Shown: positions 7,760-17,416, numbered from the stretch's first letter. The stretch is 64,000 nucleotides of DNA from Streptomyces sp. CB02980 (GCF_014451325.2 NZ_JACSCH020000003.1:310001-374000), one strand, 5' to 3'. Program-made: numbers and translations. Notes: generated from the sequence alone by a model not told the origin.

Positions 7760-8794
7760 GTGAACAGCAGCCCCGCCGAAGCGACCCCCGAGCCGACACC
7801 CGAGCCGACCCCGGGGCCGGCCCCCGAGCCGCCGCCCCTCCGGCCCAGGCACCGCGTCATGGCCTGGGCCGCGGGGCTGCTCATGGTGGTGCCGGCCCTG
7901 ATCGCCGCCTGCCGCGCCCTGGACACGGACGCGATGACCCCGGTCCCCCAACTCCTCTCGGTCCTCCCCTGGCTGACGGTCCCCGCGGCCCTCGCCCTGC
8001 TCCTCGCCGCCGCGGCCCGGCGCCGGGTGCTGACCTTCGTGACGGTCCTGGTCCTGGGCGCGACCGCCTGGAGCACCGTGCCGTACATGCCGCAGACCGT
8101 CATCTCGTACGGGCTGCCGCTGGCGCGGGTGAAGGTCATCGCGGCGAACGTCGAATTCGGCCAGGGGACGGGTTCCCTGGTCGAGGCGGTACGGCGGGAA
8201 CGCCCCCAGCTCGTGTTCGTGTCGGAATGCGACCGCGCCTGCCGGACCACCCTCACCAGGACCTTCGCCGCGGCGCTGCCCCACTACGCCTCCGTCGAGG
8301 GAGAGGGGTCGGTCGGCTCGATCCTGCTGAGCTCGTACCCGCTGCGCGACTGGCGGATGATCCCGTCGGCCATGGGCATGCCCGGTGCCACGGCCGAGAT
8401 CGCGGGCGTGCCGGTACGGCTCCAGCTGGCGCACCCGCTGCCGCCGGTGCCGGGACAGGTGTCCCTGTGGAAGCGGGAACTGGGGCGGGTGAAGGACGCC
8501 GTCGCGGCGCAGCGCACCGGGCCGATGCTGGTCGCGGGCGACTTCAACGCCTCACAGGACCACGCGGCCTTCCGCGCGGTCCTCGCGGCGGGCGGGCTCC
8601 AGGACGCGGCGCGGCGGGCGGACCGGAGCCGCACGCCGACCTGGCCGATGGAGGGCCCGCCGCTGCCGCCGTTCGTCCAGATCGACCACGTCCTGGTGAG
8701 GGACTTCAGCGTCCGCGAGGTCCGATTCCTGGACCTGCCGGGCTCCGACCACCGGGCGGTCCTCGCGGATCTCGACCTGCGCGGGCCGCGCTGA
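7760..8794 (+). CDS. Membrane-anchored endonuclease/exonuclease/phosphatase family protein
   Basis: About 344 residues from the GTG at 7760; a GTG at 7715 and an ATG at 7859 are alternatives. A Pro/Glu-rich N-terminus is followed by three hydrophobic helices and an extracytoplasmic EEP domain. The domain shows the metal-binding Glu in LVFVSE, the VAGDFNAS motif and the C-terminal GSDHRAVLADL. EEP enzymes cleave phosphodiesters in DNA, lipids or nucleotides; the outward-facing domain suggests an extracellular DNase or lipid phosphodiesterase. It lies 49 bases after the lipoprotein gene. Confidence 0.85.
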   Translation: MNSSPAEATPEPTPEPTPGPAPEPPPLRPRHRVMAWAAGLLMVVPALIAACRALDTDAMTPVPQLLSVLPWLTVPAALALLLAAAARRRVLTFVTVLVLGATAWSTVPYMPQTVISYGLPLARVKVIAANVEFGQGTGSLVEAVRRERPQLVFVSECDRACRTTLTRTFAAALPHYASVEGEGSVGSILLSSYPLRDWRMIPSAMGMPGATAEIAGVPVRLQLAHPLPPVPGQVSLWKRELGRVKDAVAAQRTGPMLVAGDFNASQDHAAFRAVLAAGGLQDAARRADRSRTPTWPMEGPPLPPFVQIDHVLVRDFSVREVRFLDLPGSDHRAVLADLDLRGPR

Positions 8795-8812
8795 TCGTCC
8801 ACCCTTGAGGAC

Positions 8813-9049
8813 ATGGAGAACGAGGAGATCCTGGACGACATCGGCGCCCTCGTCGAGGAGGAACGCGCCCTACGGCAGCGCACGGGCGGGCTCCTCCCGG
8901 AGGAACTCGCGCGGCTGTCGGAACTGGAGGTCCGGCTGGACCAGTGCTGGGACCTGCTGCGGCAGCGGAGGGCGAAGGCGGAATTCGGCGAGGACCCGGA
9001 CACGGCGACCCTCCGCCCCGCCACCGAGGTCGAGTCCTACCGCAACTGA
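8813..9049 (+). CDS. DUF2630 family protein
   Basis: 78 residues, acidic, predicted as a helical hairpin (EEERALRQRTGGL, ELEVRLDQCWDLLRQRRA) ending in RPATEVESYRN. This matches DUF2630, a small actinobacterial family of unknown role. It lies 18 bases after the EEP gene and is probably in its operon. Confidence 0.85.
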   Translation: MENEEILDDIGALVEEERALRQRTGGLLPEELARLSELEVRLDQCWDLLRQRRAKAEFGEDPDTATLRPATEVESYRN

Positions 9050-9238
9050 CGTCCCCCACGATGCGCGGCGGTACGGTACGCGCCGAAACCGTCCGGCGCA
9101 TCCCGTGCGCCGAAACCGCAGAGGGCGATACCGCAGGTGGCGATCTCCCCTCACCCGGATCTACGCTTGATTCATCGCCTCTCGTGAAGTGAACGCCGAG
9201 AGCGGGGCACCCGATCCAGAGCCTTCCAGGAGGCTGTC

Positions 9239-10396
9239 GTGCCGAGAATCAATGAACCGCCGCCCGATGATTTCGCGCAGTCCGGCGAGGCCGTGGAAAT
9301 CCCCCAGCCCGAGGTGACGTCCGATCACATCGGATTCGACCCCGATCAGTTCCCCACGGAGCTGGTCGACGCGCGAGCCGCGCTCGAAGGAGTCCTCAGC
9401 GGTCAGGGCGAGCAGCGCGGCGGACTCCGGTCCGCGGAGCATCTGACCGAACTGACCAACGTGCAGGGCGTCGGCATCGGCAGGGCCACACCCTCCGAAT
9501 ACGGGCCCCGCAGCAGAGTCATCGAGCCGGGGCAACCCACCTTGAGCGTCTATCTGTCCCAGCCGCGAACCGCCGACGACGTGGAGGCGCTGATCGTCGA
9601 GGAGATGGGCGTGCGCGTCGCGGCGTCGTCGAGGGTTCCGATCGTTCCGGTGGTCACCGGGGAGATAGCGACGCAGATGTTCACCCTCCACCGCAGGCCG
9701 GCATCGGGTGGCACGTCGATCAGCAGCCCCGTCAGCCCGCCGAGCGCCGGCACGCTGGGCTGCCTGGCCACGGGCCGATCGTTCCCGCGCGACCTGAGAA
9801 CGCTCGCCATCAGCTGCAACCACGTCATCGCGGACGTCAATGCCGGAGCGCTGGGGAATTGCATCGCCCAGCCCGGCCGCGCCGACGCGGGCGTCTGCCC
9901 GCAGCATCTCATCGGGGTGCTCGAGCGTTTCACCAGAATCGAGTTCGGCGGCGTCATCAACAGCGTCGACTGCGCGACGGCATGGGTGGATCCGGCGCAG
10001 GTCAACTCCAACATCCTGATCAACGGAGTCCTGGGGCCGGTAGAAGTGCCCATCAGCACCATGACAGGGGCGGCCACCCTGGGGATGCTCGTCTTCAAGA
10101 GCGGCCGGACGACCGAGGTGACGACGGGAACCGTCAAGGAGATCGGCGCCTCTCACTGGGTCAACCAGGGAGGGCAGAACGCCTTCTTCGCAGGCTCCCT
10201 CGCCATCGAGGGGACCGGAACCTTCGGTCCCCTTCCCTTCAGCAAGAAGGGAGACTCCGGCGCGATCGCGTGGACCTTCGATCTCGTCCGGACTCCGATC
10301 GGCCTGGTCTACTCCTCGTCCAGCACGGTGAGCATCAGGTCGTTCGCGAACCCGATCGACATCGTCACGCAGTCCCTCGACGTCTTCATCATCTGA
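9239..10396 (+). CDS. Trypsin-fold (S1-like/NAL1-like) protease homologue
   Basis: 385 residues from a GTG with CCAGGAGG upstream. A possible catalytic triad is visible: His195 in ISCNHVIAD, Asp244 in INSVDCATAWVD and Ser340 in KKGDSGAIAW. Between them is the GRTTEVTTGTVKEIG strand pair seen in chymotrypsin-fold proteins related to plant NAL1. There is no signal peptide, so it appears cytoplasmic, unlike most Streptomyces S1 proteases. Third-position G/C looks lower than in the flanking genes, which may indicate horizontal acquisition. It stands alone between unrelated genes. Confidence 0.78.
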   Translation: MPRINEPPPDDFAQSGEAVEIPQPEVTSDHIGFDPDQFPTELVDARAALEGVLSGQGEQRGGLRSAEHLTELTNVQGVGIGRATPSEYGPRSRVIEPGQPTLSVYLSQPRTADDVEALIVEEMGVRVAASSRVPIVPVVTGEIATQMFTLHRRPASGGTSISSPVSPPSAGTLGCLATGRSFPRDLRTLAISCNHVIADVNAGALGNCIAQPGRADAGVCPQHLIGVLERFTRIEFGGVINSVDCATAWVDPAQVNSNILINGVLGPVEVPISTMTGAATLGMLVFKSGRTTEVTTGTVKEIGASHWVNQGGQNAFFAGSLAIEGTGTFGPLPFSKKGDSGAIAWTFDLVRTPIGLVYSSSSTVSIRSFANPIDIVTQSLDVFII

Positions 10397-10482
10397 CACG
10401 GGTCCGCCGCACCGGCCGGCCGTCCCGCGGAGGCTCCCCGGGCAGGACAGCGCGCGGACGGGGGTCCTCGGCGACAGCGACG

Positions 10483-10494
10483 TAGGTTGGGCGC
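10483..10494 (+). promoter_or_regulatory. -10-like element of a probable leaderless FUSC promoter
   Basis: TAGGTT at 10483-10488 ends six bases before the ATG at 10495 and no ribosome-binding site is present. No good -35 is seen. Confidence 0.4.
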
Positions 10495-12447
10495 ATGGCA
10501 CGCCCCGCTCGGCCCGTACGCCTCGCCCCGCCCGCCTGGCTCACCGCCGGTTTCAAGCCCGCGCCCACCCCCATCCCCTGGGCCGCCGTCGGACGCGCCG
10601 CCGTCGCGTTGTCCGCGCCGCTCGCCCTCGGGCTGGCCGTCGGGCAGCCGGCCTACGGGGCGCTCGTGTCCATGGGTGCGCTCTCCGGGGTCATCGGCGA
10701 CACCGCCGACGCCTACCGGATGCGGATCCTCAACATCGCCGTGCCGCAGCTCTTCGGCGCCGTCGGAGTCACCCTCGGGACCCTCGTCTTCGGACACGGG
10801 TGGGTCGCCGTCGCCGTGCTCACGCTCGTCGCGCTCGTCTCCGGGATGATCTCCTCGATCGGCGCCGTCGCCTCCGTCTCCGGGCTGCTCCTGCTCCTCA
10901 ACGCCGTCGTCGGGGCCGGGCTCCCCATGCCCGACCCCTGGTGGAAGGCGCCCCTGCTGCTCGGCCTCGGCGGGCTGTTCGTGCTCCTCCTCACCCTGCT
11001 CGGCTGGCCCCTCCGCCGCGCGGCGCCCGAGCGGTCCGCCGTCGCCGCGACCTACCGTTCCGTCGCCGAGCTGTACGAGGCCACCGGCACCCCCGCGTAC
11101 GACGAGAAGCGGCAGGCCGTCACCGCCTCCCTCAACCAGTCCTACGACCTCGTCCTCGCCCGCCGCGCCCGCCAGCACGGCCGCGCGCCCTCCCTCGTCC
11201 GGCTGCTCGCCCAGCTGAACGTCGCCATCCCGCTCGTCGAGGCCGCCCCCGCCGCCCATCTCCGCGCCCAGCTCCACGGCCCGCTGTCCGCCACGATCCC
11301 CGCGGCCGTGCGCGAACTCGCCGACGCCGTCGAGGAGGGCCGCACCGGGGCACCCGCACTCGATCTGCCGACCCCTGAGCGGCCCGCCGAGAAGGCCGTC
11401 GACCACGCCCTGCGGTACGCCGCCGCCGTCGTCCACAAGGCCGAGCCCGACGCCTACAACGTCGACGACCGGCTCGGCCGCCCCGCCGCGCTCCGGGTCC
11501 GTGTCCGCCGGACCACCCGCGCCGTCCTGTTCTCCGAGGCGTCCTGGCGGTACGGGCTCCGCCTCGCCCTCTGCATCGGGCTCGCGCAGGCGCTCGTCTC
11601 GCTGATCCCCGTCCCCCGCTCGTACTGGGTCGCGCTCACCGTCACCTTCGTCATGAAGCCCGACTTCGGTTCGGTCTTCTCCCGCGCCGTGCTCCGCGCC
11701 TTCGGCACCGCCGCCGGGCTCCTCCTCGCCGCCCTCGTGCTCGCCGAGGTGCCGCGCGGCTGGTGGGACGTCCCCGTGATGTGCGTGCTCGCCGCCCTCA
11801 TCCCGGCCTTCTCCGCGAAGGGGTACGCGTTCCAGACGGCGGCCATCACCCCGGTCATCCTGCTGCTCTCCGACACCCTCAACCAGCAGGGCTTCGACCT
11901 CGTCATGCCCCGCCTGTACGACTCCCTGATCGGCTGCGGCATCGCGCTGATCGCCGGCTATCTCCTCTGGCCCGAGTCCTGGCACTCCCGGATCGGCGAC
12001 CGGCTCGCGGACGCCGTCGCCGACTCCGCCGCCTATGTGACCTGCGCTTTCGGAGGGACGGAGGACCAGGACGGGCGGCTGCGGGCCCGGCGGAAGCTCT
12101 ACCGCGATCTCTCCACCGTCCGCTCCGAGTTCCAGCGCGCCCTCACCGAGCCCCCGCCGACCGGGACCCGCGCCGCCGCCTGGTGGCCGCTCGTCGTGGC
12201 CGTCGAACGGATCGTGGACGCCACGACCGCCGCCCGGATCAGGGTCGACCACGGCGCCCCCGACCCCGACCCCGCCGAGGTCGCCGCCGTCGAGCGGGAG
12301 CTGCGCGAACTCGCCCAGGGAATCCGGGAATCGGACACCCTGATCGAGGTCCGCAGCGAGCTTCCCGGCGACGAGAACGGAGTCCTCGCACCCCTCCGCC
12401 AGGAGGTCAGCGCGGCCCGCGCCATCGCCGGTCCCGACCTGCGGTAA
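10495..12447 (+). CDS. FUSC family membrane protein
   Basis: 650 residues in two repeats, each with an N-terminal group of about six membrane helices and a soluble helical region. The first helices span about 25-165 and the second group about 345-500 (SYWVALTVTFVMKPDFGSVF is the typical FUSC second-half motif). FUSC proteins relate to fusaric-acid and aromatic-acid exporters; the substrate here is unknown. The C-terminal 150 residues are cytoplasmic and helical. The ATG follows a -10-like hexamer directly, so the mRNA is probably leaderless. Confidence 0.88.
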   Translation: MARPARPVRLAPPAWLTAGFKPAPTPIPWAAVGRAAVALSAPLALGLAVGQPAYGALVSMGALSGVIGDTADAYRMRILNIAVPQLFGAVGVTLGTLVFGHGWVAVAVLTLVALVSGMISSIGAVASVSGLLLLLNAVVGAGLPMPDPWWKAPLLLGLGGLFVLLLTLLGWPLRRAAPERSAVAATYRSVAELYEATGTPAYDEKRQAVTASLNQSYDLVLARRARQHGRAPSLVRLLAQLNVAIPLVEAAPAAHLRAQLHGPLSATIPAAVRELADAVEEGRTGAPALDLPTPERPAEKAVDHALRYAAAVVHKAEPDAYNVDDRLGRPAALRVRVRRTTRAVLFSEASWRYGLRLALCIGLAQALVSLIPVPRSYWVALTVTFVMKPDFGSVFSRAVLRAFGTAAGLLLAALVLAEVPRGWWDVPVMCVLAALIPAFSAKGYAFQTAAITPVILLLSDTLNQQGFDLVMPRLYDSLIGCGIALIAGYLLWPESWHSRIGDRLADAVADSAAYVTCAFGGTEDQDGRLRARRKLYRDLSTVRSEFQRALTEPPPTGTRAAAWWPLVVAVERIVDATTAARIRVDHGAPDPDPAEVAAVERELRELAQGIRESDTLIEVRSELPGDENGVLAPLRQEVSAARAIAGPDLR

Positions 12448-12644
12448 ACCTTCCCCCGAGGGCGTACGGGAGGACTTACCGGCGGTCACGGAACGGAACC
12501 CTCCCCACCGCCGTTACCCGAAGCCATCCGGGCGACTACGATGCGCTCGATCTCACCGTGATCCGCGCCCGCCGCCGTCGGCAACCGGCGCGGCGGACGG
12601 GCCACTTCGTCCTGCCTCACCCCCCGCGCCCCGAGGACACCGCC

Positions 12645-14120
12645 ATGCGTACCACCACGAACAGAGGGCTGCAGCCCAATGTCCTCGGTACCTTCGACAC
12701 GATCGTGATGGCCGTCGCCGGCAGCGCCCCCGCCTATTCGATGGCCGCGACCACCGCCGTGCTCTTCGGCGCCGTCGGCTACGCGGGGCCCGCCGCCCTG
12801 CTGTACTGCGCGATACCGATGTTCGGCATCGTCCTCGCGTACGCCCGTCTCGGGCGGATCGACGTCAACGCCGGTGCCGGCTACTCCTGGGTGGGCCGCA
12901 CCCTCCACCCGTTCCTCGGCTTCCTGTCCGGCTGGGCCCTCGTCTTCGCCGCCACCGTCTTCATGGTGGCCGGCTCGCTGCCCGCCGGTTCCCTCACGCT
13001 CGCCCTGATCGACCAGGACCTCGCCGACAGCACCCCGCTCGCGGCGGCCGTCGGCGCCGGCTGGTTCCTGATGATGCTGCTCGTGGTCCTGGGCGGCGCC
13101 CGGCTGACCGTGCGCGCCCAGCTGATCATGTCCGGGGTCGAGATGCTGATCCTGGTCGGCTTCATCCTGGCGGCCGTGGCGCACCGCGGGCGGGCCACCG
13201 CCTTCGACTGGTCCTGGTTCGGCCTCGGCCAGTTCGACGGGCCGCAGGGCTTCGCCGCCGGCGCGCTGATCGCCGCGTTCTACTACTGGGGCTGGGACGT
13301 CACCAGCAACCTCAGCGAGGAGACCCGGAACAGCCGCCGCACCGCGGGACTCGCCGCGCTCGTCGGCGTCGGCTTCGTCTTCCTCCTCTTCGTCGCCGTC
13401 ACCGTCGTCGTCAACGTGCTGCTGAGCGCGGAGGAGATCCGTACCGCGGGACCCAACGTCCTGGCCGTCATCGGCCAGGAAGTCTGGCCCGGGGTCGGCG
13501 GCAGACTCCTCGTCGTCGCCGTCCTGCTGTCCACCGTCGCCACCCTGGAGACCACCCTCCTCCAGGTCACCCGCTCGCTCTTCGCGATGGGCCGCGACCG
13601 GACCCTGCCGTCCGCGCTCGGCGCCGTGCACCGCCGCTGGAACACCCCGTGGGTCGCGATCGTCGCCGTCGGCGGGGCCGCCCTGCTGCTGTTCGCGGCC
13701 GCCGCGGCCGCCGGCTCGGTGCAGCAGATCCTCCGCGACGCCGTCTCCGCGATCGGACTCCAGATCGCGTTCTACTACGGCCTCGCGGGCATCGCCGCCG
13801 TCGTCGCCTACAAGTCGGTCCTCTTCCGCTCCGTACGGAACCTGCTGCTCGGCGGCGTCTGGCCGCTGCTCGGCTCCGCGTTCATGCTCTGGACCTTCGT
13901 CGAATCGATCGGCGAGCTCTCCACCACCGCCCTCACCATCGGCCTCGGCGGCCTGCTCCTCGGGGTCGTCCCGCTGGTCGTGTACTGGCGCAAGGGCAGC
14001 GACTACTACCGCCCGGCCCGGCTGGACGCCGCCCGCGCGATGGCGGCCTCGGAGGGCTCGGGCCCGGCCACGCGCGCGCGGAGCGGAACCAGGGACAAGA
14101 GCTACGCAACGGATTTCTGA
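12645..14120 (+). CDS. APC family amino acid/amine permease
   Basis: 491 residues with about 12 membrane helices. The first helix carries the unwound GSAPAYS motif typical of the APC superfamily, and helix 6 has YYWGWDVTSNLSEE. The start at 12645 follows GAGGAC by eight bases; earlier in-frame readings encode only Arg/Pro-rich sequence. Likely substrates are amino acids or polyamines, taken up by proton symport. No adjacent metabolic gene helps to define it. Confidence 0.88.
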   Translation: MRTTTNRGLQPNVLGTFDTIVMAVAGSAPAYSMAATTAVLFGAVGYAGPAALLYCAIPMFGIVLAYARLGRIDVNAGAGYSWVGRTLHPFLGFLSGWALVFAATVFMVAGSLPAGSLTLALIDQDLADSTPLAAAVGAGWFLMMLLVVLGGARLTVRAQLIMSGVEMLILVGFILAAVAHRGRATAFDWSWFGLGQFDGPQGFAAGALIAAFYYWGWDVTSNLSEETRNSRRTAGLAALVGVGFVFLLFVAVTVVVNVLLSAEEIRTAGPNVLAVIGQEVWPGVGGRLLVVAVLLSTVATLETTLLQVTRSLFAMGRDRTLPSALGAVHRRWNTPWVAIVAVGGAALLLFAAAAAAGSVQQILRDAVSAIGLQIAFYYGLAGIAAVVAYKSVLFRSVRNLLLGGVWPLLGSAFMLWTFVESIGELSTTALTIGLGGLLLGVVPLVVYWRKGSDYYRPARLDAARAMAASEGSGPATRARSGTRDKSYATDF

Positions 14121-14210
14121 TCCCGGCCGTCACCAAGAGCAGAGCCAAGAGCACGGGAACACAAGCGAGTCACCACTTCTGACGGCAGCCGAACCCGAAG
14201 GAGGCCCCCG

Positions 14211-15200
14211 ATGGCCGTACGCCGCCGCTCCGCGCGCTCGGCACGTCAGGAGCGCTTCGCGCCCGACTTCGACCCGGACTTCGGGGACCGCGCCCTGACC
14301 GAGGCGCGCCACGACATCGTCATCGGCCGCTGGCAGGGCGTACGGGACCTGCTCGCCGCCACCGGTGACCACTGGGCGCGCCGCACCCACCGGCTGCGGC
14401 TCCTCTCGCACGCGGCCGCGGGCAGCTCCACCGTGGAGACCTGGCGGGCCGCCGAGCCGGGCAACCCCGACGCGGCCGTGCTGCGGGCCGCGACCGAGGT
14501 GGTGCGGGTCTTCGACGCGGCCATCGCGGCCGGCCGGGGCGCGGCCGTCGAGCGGGGCCGGATCGACGCCGCCGTCGACGCCTGCCGGGGCGCGGCCGAG
14601 GCGGCGCCCGCCGACCCGATGCCGTGGGTGTCGCTGCTCTCGGTGGCCAGGCTGTACGAGGGCGGGGTGCCGCGCCGCGAACTGCGCCACTGGTTCGACG
14701 AGTTGCGTCGCCGCGACCCGTACAACACGGAGGGGCACATCCAGGTGCTGCGCTACTGGTCGGCGCGGTGGCACGGGACGCACGGCAGTATGTACGACTT
14801 CGCGCGGGACGCGGCGGGGGTGGCACCGCCCGGCTCCCCGCTGCCGGTACTCGTGCAGGTGGCCCGGGTGGAGGAGTACCGGTACATCGCGGACGGGGCG
14901 CTCGGCCGGGGCCCGGTGCGCGGCTTCGACCAGCACTGGAAGCACGAGCTCGCGGTGACGGAGCTGCGGCGCACGCACGCGCGGTGGATCGGCGGCCGCG
15001 ACCCGGCGGCTCCGGTGGCGCCCGAGGAGGTCGGCGACCTCAACTTCCTTGTGCACGCCGCCTGTTACGCGGGCCAGGTGGAGATCGCGCGGGAGCTGCT
15101 CGGCATGCTCGGCGCACGGGCGGCCTGGGTGCCGTGGGCGTACACGGGGGATCCCGAGGAGCAGTTCGTCCGGTTCAGGGAGGGCCTGGGGGTGGAGTGA
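14211..15200 (+). CDS. Hypothetical helical (TPR-like) protein
   Basis: 329 residues, mostly helical, with repeated A/L/W patterns (RALTEARHDIVIGRWQ, WVSLLSVARLYEGG, AACYAGQVEIARELLGML) suggesting TPR-like repeats. No signal peptide or membrane segment. Strong ribosome-binding site GAAGGAGG. I recognise no named family; similar uncharacterised proteins are frequent in Streptomyces. It follows the APC permease by 90 bases. Its stop codon lies in a terminator hairpin. Confidence 0.8.
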   Translation: MAVRRRSARSARQERFAPDFDPDFGDRALTEARHDIVIGRWQGVRDLLAATGDHWARRTHRLRLLSHAAAGSSTVETWRAAEPGNPDAAVLRAATEVVRVFDAAIAAGRGAAVERGRIDAAVDACRGAAEAAPADPMPWVSLLSVARLYEGGVPRRELRHWFDELRRRDPYNTEGHIQVLRYWSARWHGTHGSMYDFARDAAGVAPPGSPLPVLVQVARVEEYRYIADGALGRGPVRGFDQHWKHELAVTELRRTHARWIGGRDPAAPVAPEEVGDLNFLVHAACYAGQVEIARELLGMLGARAAWVPWAYTGDPEEQFVRFREGLGVE

Positions 15201-15217
15201 GCGAGCACTCCACCCCC
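15188..15217. terminator. Bidirectional terminator between convergent genes
   Basis: Perfect 12-bp stem GGGGGTGGAGTG / CACTCCACCCCC with a 6-base loop, covering the stop of the gene at 14211 and lying just before the phoX stop. No T-run, as is common in Streptomyces. Confidence 0.65.
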
Positions 15218-15230
15218 TGGGCGCCCGCTG

Positions 15231-17303
15231 CTAGACGCCGATGTCGCGGCCGTCCGTGCGCCACACGGCGACGACCGACGGGCGGACGATCTTGCCGGGT
15301 CCGTCGGGCCACTCCGACTTCGGGTTCTCGACGGAGGCGCCGTCGATCTCGCCCGGGTGCTGCACGGCCACCAGGACGCGGCGGTCCTGGATGATCGGGC
15401 CGCAGGTCTCGGCGCCCTTGGGCACGGTCAGGAACTGCTTCAGCTCACCGCGACGCTCGCCCTGCGTCGCGACGCCGAACAGACCGTCGTGCGAGCCGAG
15501 CTGGGCACCGTCCGTGGAGATCCACAGGTTGCCGTGCGGGTCGAAGGCCACGTTGTCCGGGCAGGAGATCTGGGAGACCTTCTCCTTGGGGTAGCCCGCG
15601 AAGTAGGTGGCCGGGTCGTTCGGGTCACCGGCGACCAGGAAGAGGCGCCAGGCGAAGCCGTCGGAGGACGGGTCGTCCCAGTTCTCGGCGAGTTCGAGGA
15701 TCTGCCCGTGCTTGTTGAGGTTGCGCGGGTTGGCCTCGTCGGCGGCGGCCTTGCCGGCCTTGCCGCGGTCGGTGTTGTTGGTGAGCGCGACGTAGACGCG
15801 GCCGGTGCGCGGGGACGGCTCGACGTCCTCGGGGCGGTCCATCTTGGTGGCGCCGACCTTGTCACCGGCGAGGCGGGTGAAGACGTACACCTCCTCGGCG
15901 GTCATGCCGGGGACGTGCGAGACGTCGCCGGTGGCGAGCGGGATCCACACGCCGGAACCGTCGAACTCGCCGTCGGCGGGGTGCTTGCCGGTGCCGTCGA
16001 TCTCGGCGGCCGGGGAGTCGCCGGTCAGCTTGGCGACGTACAGCGTGCCCTCGTCGAGCAGGGTGAGGTTGTGCTCGCGGGCGGCCCGCGAGTTCCCCTT
16101 CTTCATCCGCTTGCTGGAGACGAACTTGTAGAAGTAGTCGAACCGCTCGTCGTCGCCCATGTAGACGACCGGACGGCCGTCGGCGGTGAGACGGGGCTGC
16201 GCGGCCTCGTGCTTGAAGCGGCCGAGCGCGGTGCGCTTGCGGGGGGTGGAGTCGGGGTCGTACGGGTCGAGCTCGACGACCCAGCCGAAGCGGTGGACCT
16301 CGTTGGGCTCCTGCTTGAGGTCGAAGCGCTTGTCGAACCGCTCCCACTTGCGCTCGGTGGCACCGGTGCCGACGCCGTAGCGCTTGTCGGTGGCGCTGGA
16401 GCCGTTGGCGAAGTACTGGTTGAAGTTCTCCTCGCCGTGGAGGGTGGTGCCCCACGGGGTGGTGCCGCCGGCGCAGTTGTTGAGCGTGCCGAGGACGATA
16501 CGGCCCTCGGGGTCGGCGGAGGTCTTCAGCAGGCCGCTGCCGGCGGCGGGGCCGGTCACCTCGAACTCGCTCGTCGTGTGGAGGCGACGGTTGAGGTGGT
16601 GACGGGAGACCGGGGCCAGCTTGCCCGTACGGTGCTCCTCCTGGACGACGACGACCGAGAGGCCGTGCGCGGCCCAGGCGATCTCGACCTGCTCGCGGGT
16701 CGGGTTCGCGGCGTCGTAGTTGCGGAACATCAGGACTTCGTCGGTGTACTCGTGGTTCGCGACGAGGACCTGGCGGTCGTGCTCCCCGCGCAGCGGCAGC
16801 AGGGAGAGGAAGTCGTTGTTGTAGCCGAACTGGCCGGCCTGGGCCTTCGCCGTCTGCTTCTCGGAGTCGAAGGCCGGGGCGCCACGGAGAATGGGCTCGC
16901 CCCAGCGGATGACCACGTTCTGCGAGTAGCCGGAGGGGACGGTCACCTTGTCGGCGGTGTTGGGCGCGACGGGGGTGAAGCGGAGACCGCGGGCGCCGTC
17001 GACCTTGCCGGAGCCGTGGCCGTGACCGTGCCCGTGACCGAAGGTCTCCTGGCCGGCGACGGCCTCGGGCGCGTTGCCGAACGCGATGGCACCGCCGGCG
17101 GCGGAGGCGACCGTCACGACGGCGGCGGCGCGGAGGGCCGAACGACGGGAGAGAACACCGGCTATGACGTCGCCGGCGTACTCGTTGTCGCTGGTGTTGG
17201 GAACCTCGTGGAAGCAGGCGTCACCACACCGGTAACGGCAGGTGAGAGCGGAACGTCCGCCTCCGTGGGGGTTCGTGCTCAGCAGCGGCAGCAGTTTGCG
17301 CAC
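15231..17303 (-). CDS. PhoX-type alkaline phosphatase (DUF839), Tat-exported
   Basis: 690 residues. The start is the GTG at 17303, with GGAGGAGGA just upstream; longer readings are not supported. A twin-arginine motif SRRSALRAAA precedes a hydrophobic stretch at about residues 50-75, with an unusual 50-residue hydrophilic leader before it. A His/Gly linker (GHGHGHGHG) follows. The mature part is a DUF839/PhoX beta-propeller; PhoX enzymes hydrolyse phosphomonoesters outside the cell using Ca and Fe. A PHO-box-like element upstream fits PhoP control and phosphate scavenging. Divergent from the VWA gene. Confidence 0.92.
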   Translation of the reverse strand: MRKLLPLLSTNPHGGGRSALTCRYRCGDACFHEVPNTSDNEYAGDVIAGVLSRRSALRAAAVVTVASAAGGAIAFGNAPEAVAGQETFGHGHGHGHGSGKVDGARGLRFTPVAPNTADKVTVPSGYSQNVVIRWGEPILRGAPAFDSEKQTAKAQAGQFGYNNDFLSLLPLRGEHDRQVLVANHEYTDEVLMFRNYDAANPTREQVEIAWAAHGLSVVVVQEEHRTGKLAPVSRHHLNRRLHTTSEFEVTGPAAGSGLLKTSADPEGRIVLGTLNNCAGGTTPWGTTLHGEENFNQYFANGSSATDKRYGVGTGATERKWERFDKRFDLKQEPNEVHRFGWVVELDPYDPDSTPRKRTALGRFKHEAAQPRLTADGRPVVYMGDDERFDYFYKFVSSKRMKKGNSRAAREHNLTLLDEGTLYVAKLTGDSPAAEIDGTGKHPADGEFDGSGVWIPLATGDVSHVPGMTAEEVYVFTRLAGDKVGATKMDRPEDVEPSPRTGRVYVALTNNTDRGKAGKAAADEANPRNLNKHGQILELAENWDDPSSDGFAWRLFLVAGDPNDPATYFAGYPKEKVSQISCPDNVAFDPHGNLWISTDGAQLGSHDGLFGVATQGERRGELKQFLTVPKGAETCGPIIQDRRVLVAVQHPGEIDGASVENPKSEWPDGPGKIVRPSVVAVWRTDGRDIGV

Positions 17304-17371
17304 TTCGTCCTCCTCCGGCGCACACTGCGCCGACATGGTGTCGGGTAAGCCTTCGGCCGCGACGCTATGTG

Positions 17372-17416
17372 CGCACATCTGCACAGGGACGGCGACGGGG
17401 TGAACGACGAATGAAT
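17372..17416 (-). promoter_or_regulatory. PHO-box-like direct repeats and -10 of the phoX promoter
   Basis: Reading leftward, two adjacent 11-base units, ATTCATTCGTC (17406-17416) and GTTCACCCCGT (17395-17405), fit the Streptomyces PhoP direct-repeat consensus (GTTCA-like core every 11 bases). A -10-like TAGCGT lies at 17372-17377, 17 bases from 17395, so the downstream unit occupies the -35, the usual geometry of PhoP-activated promoters. Confidence 0.65.
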
